This document shows positions 55,132 through 62,646 of a stretch of DNA of 62,928 nt, piece by piece; position 1 is the first letter of the stretch, and every line of letters begins with the position of its first letter. Source of the stretch: Rhodovarius crocodyli. GTDB lineage: Bacteria; Pseudomonadota; Alphaproteobacteria; Acetobacterales; Acetobacteraceae. The stretch spans positions 1 through 62,928 of the forward strand of contig CAMDJV010000021.1 of NCBI GenBank assembly GCA_945901085.1. The letters run 5' to 3'. The notes under the pieces are model-generated. The model worked only from the letters and a program-made list of their open reading frames with translations, searched no databases and had not been told where the DNA came from. The translations under genes and the position numbers were made by a program.

Positions 55132-55844
55132 TGAAGCCCGAAACCCTGGCGCGGCTAAAGAATGTTTCCACCGCAACCTTGGCCACCGCGCTGTTCAAGC
55201 GTGGCTTCCGGCAGCAATTCATCCAGAATGTGCAGCCGCTGCGGGTGCATGGGCGGCAATCCATGGTCGGGCCGGCCTATACGCTGCGCTATATCCCGGC
55301 GCGGGAGGATTTGAACGGCATTGAGGTGTTCAAGGACCCGGGCCACCTGCAGCGCCGTGGCATCGAGGAATGCCCCGCCGGCCATGTAATGGTGATCGAC
55401 AGCCGCAAGGATGCCCGAGCGGCCTCGGCCGGTGGCATTTTGGTCAATCGCCTGCAGGCCCGCGGCGTGGCGGGGGTGGTGACCGATGGCGGCTTTCGCG
55501 ATGCGCAGGAGATTGCCGGGCTGGAGATCTGGGCCTTTCACCAAAGGCCTTCAGCACCGACCAACCTCACCCTCAACCACGCCATTGCGCTCAATGAGCC
55601 AATCGCCTGCGGCGATGCGCCGATCTTCCCTGGCGACATCATGGTGGGGGATGGCGATGGGGTGATAGCACTGCCCGCCCACCTCGCCGATGAACTGGCC
55701 GAGGAGGCGAGCGAGATGACGGCCTATGAGGATTTCGCCACTGAGCGTGTGCGGGCGGGGCACAGCATCCGCGGCCTGTATCCGGCGACTGACCCTGCTA
55801 ATGTGGCGTTATTCGATGCCTGGAGGAAAACCCATGACCGTTAG
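55131..55844 (+). CDS. RraA-like aldolase/decarboxylase family protein
   Basis: A protein of 237 residues of the RraA/4-hydroxy-4-methyl-2-oxoglutarate aldolase family. Key stretches are ASAGGILVNRLQARGVAGVV and TDGGFRDAQEIAGLEIWAFH, with the arginine-aspartate pair that binds substrate and metal. A later IMVGDGDGVIALPAHLADEL matches the family end. Enzyme members cleave or decarboxylate 2-oxo acids, which fits the dehydratase upstream. It overlaps the next gene by 11 bases. Confidence 0.88.
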   Translation: MKPETLARLKNVSTATLATALFKRGFRQQFIQNVQPLRVHGRQSMVGPAYTLRYIPAREDLNGIEVFKDPGHLQRRGIEECPAGHVMVIDSRKDARAASAGGILVNRLQARGVAGVVTDGGFRDAQEIAGLEIWAFHQRPSAPTNLTLNHAIALNEPIACGDAPIFPGDIMVGDGDGVIALPAHLADELAEEASEMTAYEDFATERVRAGHSIRGLYPATDPANVALFDAWRKTHDR

Positions 55845-56802
55845 GATTGCCCGCCGCGCGGCGCTGCTATGTCTGGCCAGCCCGGCCTTGGCGCAGGAGG
55901 CATGGCCGGCGCGCGGCGTCACCATTGTCGTGCCTTTCGCCCCGGGTTCATCATCGGACATTATCGGCCGTTCGCTGGCCCAGCACATGCAGCAGGCCCT
56001 CGACAAGCCCTTCGCGGTGGAGAACCGGCCCGGTGCCAGCGGCATTATCGGCACCCAGCAGGTGGTGCGCTCAGCGCCCGATGGGCATACGCTGATGCAC
56101 GCGCCGCTCTCGGTTTGGGCGATCAATGTCGCACTTCGGCCCAACCTGCCATATGACCCGACGCGTGACCTCACGCGCATCATGCAAACTGTTCGCACAC
56201 CCAATGTGCTGGTGGTGAACCCAGCGGTTGCGCCGGTTGCCAACCTTGCCGAGTTCATCGCTTGGCTGAAGCGACCGGGCAATAACGGCGCTTATTCCAG
56301 CAGCGGCATTGGCAGTTCGGACCACACGACGGGCGCGCTGTTCAGTCAGGTGACAGGCACCGATTCCACCCATGTGCCCTTCACCGGTGGCGGGCCCGCC
56401 ACGGCAGCGCTGTTGGCCGGCAATGTGCCGTTCAGCTTCCAAAATCTGGGCTCGATCATGCCGCAGATTCGCGATGGCCGGGTGCGGGCGCTGCTCGTCA
56501 CCTCGGAGGCGCGCCATCCGCTGCTGCCCGAGGTGCCGCATGCGACCGAGGCCGGGCTGCCTGAACTCGTGGTCTATTCCTGGCAGGCGCTGGGTGGGCC
56601 GCCGGGCATGGCGGCCCCGTTGGTTACTCGGGTGCATGAGGCGGCGACGGCAGCCCTGCGCGCGCCCACCACGCTCGCAAGGCTGGAGGATTTGGGCTTT
56701 GAGGTGGTGGCCAGCCAGCCTGAGGTATTTGCGAGGTTTCAGGCGCAGGAGATCGCGCGTTGGCAGCGGGTGGTCAGGCAGGGCAATATTCGGCCAGAGT
56801 AA
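55834..56802 (+). CDS. TctC/Bug-family solute-binding protein
   Basis: A receptor of 322 residues starting at ATG 55834 (MTVRIARRAALLCLASPALA) after GGAGGA. Motifs: GVTIVVPFAPGSSSDIIGRS, VENRPGASGIIGTQQVV, YSSSGIGSSDHTTGALF. It is the last gene of the plus-strand operon and overlaps the RraA-like gene. It probably binds the hydroxy- or keto-acid used by this operon. The stop codon lies within a 15-bp tandem repeat. Confidence 0.92.
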   Translation: MTVRIARRAALLCLASPALAQEAWPARGVTIVVPFAPGSSSDIIGRSLAQHMQQALDKPFAVENRPGASGIIGTQQVVRSAPDGHTLMHAPLSVWAINVALRPNLPYDPTRDLTRIMQTVRTPNVLVVNPAVAPVANLAEFIAWLKRPGNNGAYSSSGIGSSDHTTGALFSQVTGTDSTHVPFTGGGPATAALLAGNVPFSFQNLGSIMPQIRDGRVRALLVTSEARHPLLPEVPHATEAGLPELVVYSWQALGGPPGMAAPLVTRVHEAATAALRAPTTLARLEDLGFEVVASQPEVFARFQAQEIARWQRVVRQGNIRPE

Positions 56803-56842
56803 AACGTGCCGCAGTAAAACGCGCCGCAGTAAAACGTGCCGC
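56798..56842. repeat. 15-bp tandem repeat, three copies
   Basis: AGTAAAACGTGCCGC at 56798-56812, AGTAAAACGCGCCGC at 56813-56827 and AGTAAAACGTGCCGC at 56828-56842. The middle copy differs by one base. The first copy contains the Bug gene stop codon TAA (56800-56802). It separates this gene from the convergent DsbD-like gene. Confidence 0.9.
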
Positions 56843-56845
56843 GGT

Positions 56846-58861
56846 TCAGCCCGCCCCGCCGATTGCCCGCAGCACAATACCCTCAGTCAGGATTTGCGGC
56901 AGCATCACCGGCGGGGCGCCCTGGGCGGGGTAGAAGAGGTAAAGCGGCACGCCCTCCCGCCCATGGGCGCGCAGCAAGGCGGTGATGGCACTGTCTCCGC
57001 GCGTCCAGTCTCCCACCAATTGGGTCACGCCAGCGGTGGTGAAGCCGGCCTGCACGGCCGCAGTGTCCAGCGCCACAAGCTCATTGACCTTGCAGGAGAT
57101 GCACCAGGCGGCGGTGAGGTTGACGAAGACCGGTCGGCCCTCCGCACGCAGCGCCTCCACCCGCGCGGCGGACCAGGGCTCATATGGCCCCGAATTCAGG
57201 CCCGGCGGCGGCGTGGTGCCGAGAAAGACCGGCAGCAGCGCCAGCGCTGCCAGCGCGGCCGAAAGCGCGCCCAGGCGGGCCAGCCGGCCGCCGCCACGCT
57301 GTGCCCGGCCCAAGGCCCAGGCGGCAAACCCCACCAGCAGCCCGCCCAGCAGAGCCAGCGCCACGCCATGCGGCCCGGCAAGCTGCGCCAGCACCCAAAC
57401 CAGCCAGGCGCTTGCGGCATACATCGGCCAGGCCAGGGCCTGGCGCAGCCGCTCCATCCATAGGCCGGGCCGGGGCAGCAATGAGGCCAGGCCGGGGGCC
57501 AGCCCCAGAAGGGCGTAAGGCAAAGCAAGCCCCAGCCCCATGGCAGCGAAGACCAGCAGCATGGGCAGCGGCGGCAGCGCCATGGCCGCGCCGAGGGCCA
57601 CCGCCATGAAGGGCGCGGTGCAGGGTGTGGCCACCAGCACGGCCAGGGCGCCGGTGAAGAAGCTGCCGGCATGGCCGCGCCGGGCCTGACCGGAGAGCAC
57701 CGGCCCGGCCATGGCATAGGCGCCGGAGAGGTTGAGCCCAACCGCGAGCATCACCCAGGCCATGAGGGCGACAAAGCCTGGCTGGGTGAATTGAAAGCCC
57801 CAGCCCGCAGCGCTGCCGGCCAGCCGCAGCCCCAGCAGCGCCGCCCCGATGGCGAGGAAGGAGAGCACCACGCCGGCGCTGTAGCTGGCGGCATGAGCAC
57901 GGATCTGCCCCCTGTCCTCGCCGGCCAGACGCGCGAGGCCCACCGCCTTCATCGCCAGTATGGGGAAGACGCAGGGCATGAGGTTGAGGATCAGCCCGCC
58001 CAGCATGGCGAATAGCAGCGCCTGCCAGAGCGGCAGAACTGGCGTCAGCGCTGGCATCGGGCCTGGGGGGAGGTTGATGGCATAGGCTTGGCGGATGCCT
58101 TGGCTATCGGTCAGGGCCAGCACGCCTTGGATGGCGCTGGGCAGGGGGGCGGTGCCGCGGGTGAGGCCCAGGGTCAGCCGCCCCGCCTCCACCGCCAGGG
58201 GCTGGGGGGCAGCATTGTCGATCAGGGCGGGGATGGCGGGGAAGAAAAACGCCTCCCGCAGGCCGCCCGGCGGCAAGGCGGTGATCTCCAGCGCGCCGGC
58301 GCTGCCGGCAAAGCCGATGCGGGCGGGAAAGGGCAGGGGGCGGGGCAGGGCGGCCTCGGCGGCGGCGAAGCGCCCTGCCTGGCCGGGGGCGGGGCGGGAT
58401 ATGGCTTCGACCGGCAGGGTGAGGGTGAAGCGCGCCTCCTCGGGGATGCAGATTTCGGCGCAGATCAGCCAATTCGCCACGGCGGTGATGCTCAGGCTCT
58501 CGCCGGGGCGCAGGCTGGCGGGGGGGGTGATGCTGGCCAGGAAGGAGGCGCTGTTCTGGTAGCCGAAATTGACCAACGGGCCATAGGCGATGCGGCTTGG
58601 GGCGGGGAATTGCAGCCCGGAGGCCGTGGCACCTTCGGGCAGGGTCCAGGTGATTTCGGGCGGTGCGCCGGCATCGCCGGGATTGCTCCAGTAAATATGC
58701 CAGCCGCGGCTGAGGCTTTGGTCGAGCGCTACGCGGAAAGGCTGGCCGGGGGCGACCGAGGTGGCCTCGCTCAACAAGGTGGTGGTGCTGCGCGGCGTGG
58801 TGAAGGGCTGCGCCATGGCGATGGGCGCCAACAGCAACAGCAGGGCGAGGACCAAGCGCAT
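56846..58861 (-). CDS. DsbD/ScsB-like thiol:disulfide interchange protein
   Basis: A membrane protein of 671 residues. Signal peptide [19 protein letters not shown] periplasmic N-terminal domain (about 20-270) contains the cysteines of [13 protein letters not shown] transmembrane DsbD domain of about eight helices (about 290-545) has [13 protein letters not shown] and [12 protein letters not shown], the paired membrane cysteines. A C-terminal thioredoxin-like domain has the CxxC motif [15 protein letters not shown]. It moves reducing power from the cytoplasm to periplasmic proteins. It is divergent from hisS. Confidence 0.92.
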   Translation of the reverse strand: MRLVLALLLLLAPIAMAQPFTTPRSTTTLLSEATSVAPGQPFRVALDQSLSRGWHIYWSNPGDAGAPPEITWTLPEGATASGLQFPAPSRIAYGPLVNFGYQNSASFLASITPPASLRPGESLSITAVANWLICAEICIPEEARFTLTLPVEAISRPAPGQAGRFAAAEAALPRPLPFPARIGFAGSAGALEITALPPGGLREAFFFPAIPALIDNAAPQPLAVEAGRLTLGLTRGTAPLPSAIQGVLALTDSQGIRQAYAINLPPGPMPALTPVLPLWQALLFAMLGGLILNLMPCVFPILAMKAVGLARLAGEDRGQIRAHAASYSAGVVLSFLAIGAALLGLRLAGSAAGWGFQFTQPGFVALMAWVMLAVGLNLSGAYAMAGPVLSGQARRGHAGSFFTGALAVLVATPCTAPFMAVALGAAMALPPLPMLLVFAAMGLGLALPYALLGLAPGLASLLPRPGLWMERLRQALAWPMYAASAWLVWVLAQLAGPHGVALALLGGLLVGFAAWALGRAQRGGGRLARLGALSAALAALALLPVFLGTTPPPGLNSGPYEPWSAARVEALRAEGRPVFVNLTAAWCISCKVNELVALDTAAVQAGFTTAGVTQLVGDWTRGDSAITALLRAHGREGVPLYLFYPAQGAPPVMLPQILTEGIVLRAIGGAG

Positions 58862-58925
58862 GAGTGAGGATATGGCCGCAGGCCCACCCCATGACAAGCG
58901 GCGCATCCTGGGCCATAGCCAGCCG

Positions 58926-60155
58926 ATGAGCAGCAAATTGCAACCCGCGCGCGGCACCCGGGATATGATCGGCGCCGATGCCCGCCGCCACAATGCGGTG
59001 GCCGATACGGCGCGGCGCATCGCCGGGCTTTATGGTTTTGAGGAATGGTTCACGCCGATCTTCGAGGATACCCGGGTGTTCTCGCGCGGCTTGGGCGATA
59101 CCTCTGATGTGGTGGCGAAGGAGATGTATTCCTTCGAGGATCGCGGCGGGGAGAGCCTGACGTTGCGGCCGGAGAATACCGCCGGCGTTTGCCGGGCGCT
59201 GGTGACCAATGGGCTCACCCAGTCGCTGCCGCAAAAGGCGTTCTATGCCGGGCCGATGTTTCGCTATGAGCGGCCGCAGAAGGGGCGCTACCGGCAATTC
59301 CACCAGATTGGCTGTGAGATTTTGGGCGCGGCGGAGCCGCTTGCGGATGCCGAGGTGATTGCTGCGGGCTGGCAGATCATCCAGTCGCTCGGCATTGCCG
59401 AGGGCGTGGTGCTGGAGATCAATACGCTGGGCGATGCTGAAAGCCGCGATGCCTATCGCGCCGCGCTGGTGGCGTATTTTTCCGCCCATGCCGAGCAGCT
59501 TTCGGCCGATAGCAAGACGCGGCTGGAGAAAAACCCGCTGCGCATTCTGGACAGCAAGGACGCGGCGGACCGCGCGCTGGTGGAAGGCGCGCCGCTGATC
59601 ACGGCGCATCTGACTGCGGGGGCAGCGGCGCATTACGCGGCGGTGCTGCGGTATTTGCAGGGCTTTGGCGTGCCGCTGCGGGAAAACCCGCGGATTGTGC
59701 GGGGCTTGGATTATTACAGCCACACCGCCTTTGAGTTTGTGACTGACCGGCTGGGCGCGCAGGGCACGGTGATGGCCGGTGGGCGCTATGATGGCTTGGT
59801 GGAGGAGATGGGCGGGCCGCCCACGCCTTCGGTGGGCTGGGCGGCGGGGATGGAGCGCCTGGCGCTGCTGATGGAGGATGCCGGGCGCACGCCCGCCGCC
59901 GCGCGGCCGGTGGCGGTGGTGCCGATGGGCGATGCGGCCGAGGCGCCGGCTTTGGCCGCGCTGCAGGCGTTGCGCGCGGCGGGCACCCATGCGGAGATGG
60001 CCTATCGCGGCAATCTCAAGCGGCGGCTGGAGAGGGCAAATAAGCAGAATGCCCGCGCGGCGCTGCTGGTGGCCGAGGATGGCGGCTTGCAGTGGAAGGA
60101 TTTGGATGCGGGGACGCAGGTGGCGGTGAGCCTTGGTGGGCTGGCGGGGCTGTAG
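58926..60155 (+). CDS. hisS: Histidyl-tRNA synthetase
   Basis: A class II synthetase of 409 residues. Motifs: [20 protein letters not shown] near the start, [33 protein letters not shown] (motif 2), [13 protein letters not shown] (histidine A) and [20 protein letters not shown]. The C-terminal anticodon-binding domain ends [23 protein letters not shown] 58926 gives normal length; upstream ATGs at 58872 and 58891 are less likely. Confidence 0.96.
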   Translation: MSSKLQPARGTRDMIGADARRHNAVADTARRIAGLYGFEEWFTPIFEDTRVFSRGLGDTSDVVAKEMYSFEDRGGESLTLRPENTAGVCRALVTNGLTQSLPQKAFYAGPMFRYERPQKGRYRQFHQIGCEILGAAEPLADAEVIAAGWQIIQSLGIAEGVVLEINTLGDAESRDAYRAALVAYFSAHAEQLSADSKTRLEKNPLRILDSKDAADRALVEGAPLITAHLTAGAAAHYAAVLRYLQGFGVPLRENPRIVRGLDYYSHTAFEFVTDRLGAQGTVMAGGRYDGLVEEMGGPPTPSVGWAAGMERLALLMEDAGRTPAAARPVAVVPMGDAAEAPALAALQALRAAGTHAEMAYRGNLKRRLERANKQNARAALLVAEDGGLQWKDLDAGTQVAVSLGGLAGL

Positions 60156-60167
60156 TAGGAATTTATA

Positions 60168-60196
60168 TTGATTAATGCGCAGGAAAAGGATATAAA
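60168..60196 (+). promoter_or_regulatory. Probable sigma70-type promoter of the hydrolase/lipoprotein module
   Basis: TTGATT (60168-60173) and TATAAA (60191-60196) are separated by exactly 17 bases. They lie in an AT-rich island immediately after the hisS stop. Transcription would begin about 20 bases before ATG 60222. This gives the hydrolase and its lipoproteins an independent promoter. Confidence 0.55.
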
Positions 60197-60221
60197 GCCG
60201 CTTCACCATGGAGCGATGAAG

Positions 60222-61073
60222 ATGGCCACTGGACCAAAGCGAAGCGAAGCGGAACTGCGGCGGGCGATGCGAGACCCGCGCTATTGGCAGTCAGGCCATC
60301 CCGAACGGGCGGCCTATGTGGCTGATGTGACCCGTGGATTTCAGGAATTATACCCGCCGGCGGGGGGTGAGGGCGGGTCTTTGCTGGTCCATGTCCGCTC
60401 CTATGAGCGCCGCCGCAATGGGCAGCCGGAGCATGTTTCTGACTATCACCAACGCCGTGCGCGGGGCGCTGCGCCGCCGGCGGCGGGCCAGGCTGTGCCC
60501 TCTGAGCGGCCGCCTGCGGCGGTTGCGGCGCCGCGGGCGTCCTACACCGCTTTCGTAGGAGGTGCGGCCGATGGGGAGTTTGGTAATGTTCGCGATTTTA
60601 AGGTCAATGGCGTTCGAGTTGGTTCGGGAGGTGCAATAAAATATTATTCCCACGACGAAGCTGAAAAACTCCTCAACGACATCCGCGCCCAGCCGCCCGG
60701 AACACGCATTGTTCTTGTTGGCCATAGCTGGGGCGGCGATACGGCGGCCAGGGTTGCGGCACGGCTGGGGGGGGAGGGCAGGCCGATTGATATGCTCGTC
60801 ACCGTAGATCCGGTTGGCAACGGGAATTCTGAGGACTTCTTTATGCGTGTTCGCGCCGGAAGCAGAGAGTGGATTAATGTTCAGGCCACCGGAGGAAACT
60901 GGCATGATCCTGATAACCTCATCGCGCGTATCGGCAATCGCTATGGCAGCGCCCCGCAGCGCTTTGCTGATCAAAACATCGCTGCGCCATACCGGCATGG
61001 AGCCTTTGGCGACCTTGTCGAACATCCGGGCGCAGATGGCCGAAGCGCTCTGCGGCGGGCTTTGAGCCAATGA
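60222..61073 (+). CDS. Alpha/beta-hydrolase, candidate lipase-type effector
   Basis: A protein of 283 residues without a signal peptide. Residues 1-80 contain AMRDPRYW...RGFQELYP and HVRSYERRRNGQPEHVSDY. A Pro/Ala-rich linker spans about 81-105. The hydrolase follows, with the nucleophile elbow LVGHSWGGDTAARVA (Ser169), MLVTVDPVGNG (Asp196) and YRHG (His259) as likely triad. WINVQATGGNW and PQRFADQNIAAPYRHGAF resemble lipase domains fused to Rhs/VgrG-type effectors. GGAG precedes ATG 60222 by 8 bases; ATG 60216 is possible. Its stop overlaps the lipoprotein ATG. The effector role is inferred. Confidence 0.7.
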   Translation: MATGPKRSEAELRRAMRDPRYWQSGHPERAAYVADVTRGFQELYPPAGGEGGSLLVHVRSYERRRNGQPEHVSDYHQRRARGAAPPAAGQAVPSERPPAAVAAPRASYTAFVGGAADGEFGNVRDFKVNGVRVGSGGAIKYYSHDEAEKLLNDIRAQPPGTRIVLVGHSWGGDTAARVAARLGGEGRPIDMLVTVDPVGNGNSEDFFMRVRAGSREWINVQATGGNWHDPDNLIARIGNRYGSAPQRFADQNIAAPYRHGAFGDLVEHPGADGRSALRRALSQ

Positions 61074-61672
61074 GACTATGGGCGAGGCTGACACTGCTGT
61101 TTCCGCTGCTGCTTGTTGCAGCCTGCGGGACCGCGCAAATCAGGCTGGAGCAGGTGGGGTCGGCCTCGTCTCTGCCGCCGCAGATTGTGCCGAATATGCG
61201 TTACCTGTCGAGCCCGGTGGGCATCGTCGTCATGCTATCCTCGGAAACCGATATTATGGACCGAAATAACGGGTTGGGTGTGCTTCGATTGGCGGTCGAA
61301 CTTTGTCCTGCATTGGAGCGGCGCAGGCCTTGGTGGAACGGGGATCGTTACCTGCTCGACGATGATAGTATTTATGATGAATTGGGGCGCCCCCTCGATG
61401 GACCGATGAGTTACTTTGGCCCTACGCCCCGCCGCCCTGACGGGCGGATCAATTATTGGATACCGATCAGAGCCTATACGCCTCGGCGCGTTGGTACCCA
61501 TCGCTCTACGGGGCTGGAGCAACAATGGACAGCGGAACACGACATGCGGCGTGACCCCAGGGATATTTGTATCACCATCACGGATGGGGTGATACTGCGC
61601 GGACTACGCTTCAGCAACACACTTATCATCCCCGCCGCTGTGGTCAGCGCGGCCCTGGCGGCTGGACCCTGA
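61070..61672 (+). CDS. Lipoprotein copy 1, candidate immunity protein
   Basis: A protein of 200 residues with a lipoprotein signal (MRLWARLTLLFPLLLVAACG), lipidated Cys19. The mature part includes SSPVGIVVMLSSETDIMDRN, LCPALERRRPWWNGDRY, GRINYWIPIRAYTPRRVGTH and QQWTAEHDMRRDPRDICI. I recognise no named domain. ATG 61070 overlaps the hydrolase stop (ATGA), so it is made together with the hydrolase. A periplasmic anchored protein next to a lipase-like toxin fits an immunity role. Two paralogues follow downstream. Confidence 0.7.
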   Translation: MRLWARLTLLFPLLLVAACGTAQIRLEQVGSASSLPPQIVPNMRYLSSPVGIVVMLSSETDIMDRNNGLGVLRLAVELCPALERRRPWWNGDRYLLDDDSIYDELGRPLDGPMSYFGPTPRRPDGRINYWIPIRAYTPRRVGTHRSTGLEQQWTAEHDMRRDPRDICITITDGVILRGLRFSNTLIIPAAVVSAALAAGP

Positions 61673-61859
61673 GGCGGGTTTCACCGTGGTGCGGAGCCTT
61701 GCCGCTGGGCGGAGGGGCGAGAACAGGGCCCGTCTGGCTCGGTGGTTAGTAGGGATGTTGGAAAATGGCTTCGCAATAAAGTCTTTGGAATAGAATATTG
61801 TAAATTTCTCCGTGATGAAGCATGCTTCGTCGAAGCGCGCTGGAACGGGCATTGAGCAG
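61673..61859 (+). pseudogene. Spacer 1 with remnant of hydrolase 3' end
   Basis: The spacer is 187 bases, partly AT-rich (about 61755-61815). Its last bases plus the next ATG (61829-61862) align with the hydrolase gene end at 61039-61072 (27 of 34 matches for the sister spacer by manual count). In frame this reads RRSALERALSR, against GRSALRRALSQ in the hydrolase. The terminal stop has become TGG. No intact gene is present. It looks like a leftover from a lost hydrolase allele. Confidence 0.6.
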
Positions 61860-62459
61860 ATGGGATCATGGGCGAGGCTGACCCTGCTGTTTCCGCTGCT
61901 GCTTGTTGCGGCCTGCGGGACCGCGCAATTCAGGTTGGAGCAGGTGGGGCCGGCCTCGTCCCTACCGCCGCAGATCGTGCCGGATATGCGATACCGGTCG
62001 AGCCCGGTGGGCATTGTCGTCATGCTATCCTCGGAATCTGATATTCTTGATGACAATAACGGATTGGGGGTACTTCAATTGGCGGTGGAACTTTGCCCCG
62101 CATTGGAGCGGCGCCGGCCCTGGTGGAACGGGGATCGTTTCCGGCTCGACCGCGATAGTATTTATGATGAACTGGGCCGGTCCTACGAGAGGCCTTTGCC
62201 CTTTGGCCCTGCGCCCCGCCGCCCTGACGGGCGGATCAATTATTGGATACCGATCAGAGCCTATACCCCTCGGCGCGTTGGTACCCATCGCTCTACGGGG
62301 CTGGAGCAACAATGGACAGCGGAGCACGACATGCGGCGCGACCCCAGGGATATTTGTATCACCATCACCGATGTCGGCATGCTGCGTGAGCCGCGCTTCA
62401 GCAATACTTTGGTCATCCCCGCCGCTGCGGTGAGCGCGGCCCTGGCGGCTGGACCTTGA
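61860..62459 (+). CDS. Lipoprotein copy 2, candidate immunity paralogue
   Basis: A protein of 199 residues starting at ATG 61860 (MGSWARLTLLFPLLLVAACG, lipidated Cys19). It is highly similar to copy 1, but differs mainly at residues 60-73 (SDILDDNNGLGVLQ), 94-98, 107-119 (GRSYERPLPFGPAP) and 172-180 (VGMLREPRF). The upstream ATG at 61812 would add a leader before the signal peptide and is not preferred. It has no intact hydrolase gene directly upstream, so it is an orphan copy. Confidence 0.7.
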   Translation: MGSWARLTLLFPLLLVAACGTAQFRLEQVGPASSLPPQIVPDMRYRSSPVGIVVMLSSESDILDDNNGLGVLQLAVELCPALERRRPWWNGDRFRLDRDSIYDELGRSYERPLPFGPAPRRPDGRINYWIPIRAYTPRRVGTHRSTGLEQQWTAEHDMRRDPRDICITITDVGMLREPRFSNTLVIPAAAVSAALAAGP

Positions 62460-62646
62460 GGCGGGGCTCGCTGTCGTGCGGAGCCTTGCCGGTGGGCGGG
62501 GAGGCAGGACAGGGCTTCGCCAGCATCTGTGACTTGCGGAAAAATAATAACATTCTAATAGAATAAAGTCTATAGAATGGTAAAATACAAAACCGCTCGT
62601 TACGCTGCACCGCGCGCCGAAGCGCGCTGGAACGGGCATTGAGCAG
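62460..62646 (+). pseudogene. Spacer 2 with remnant of hydrolase 3' end
   Basis: Also 187 bases, like spacer 1. The ends are similar and the middle differs and is AT-rich (about 62538-62590). Positions 62616-62649 match the hydrolase gene terminus and read RSALERALSR followed by TGA. That TGA overlaps the ATG of copy 3, exactly the hydrolase-copy 1 junction. It is a fossil 3' end of a hydrolase gene. Confidence 0.65.

Noticed and set aside
52612-55176. An 854-codon minus-strand open frame
   Set aside because: It is antisense to the FAD oxidase and dehydratase genes, rich in His/Arg as typical shadow frames, with no domain.
60168-60221. TTG at 60168 as start of the hydrolase
   Set aside because: It coincides with the -35 element of a good promoter and adds 18 residues without a ribosome-binding site; ATG 60222 has GGAG at 8 bases.
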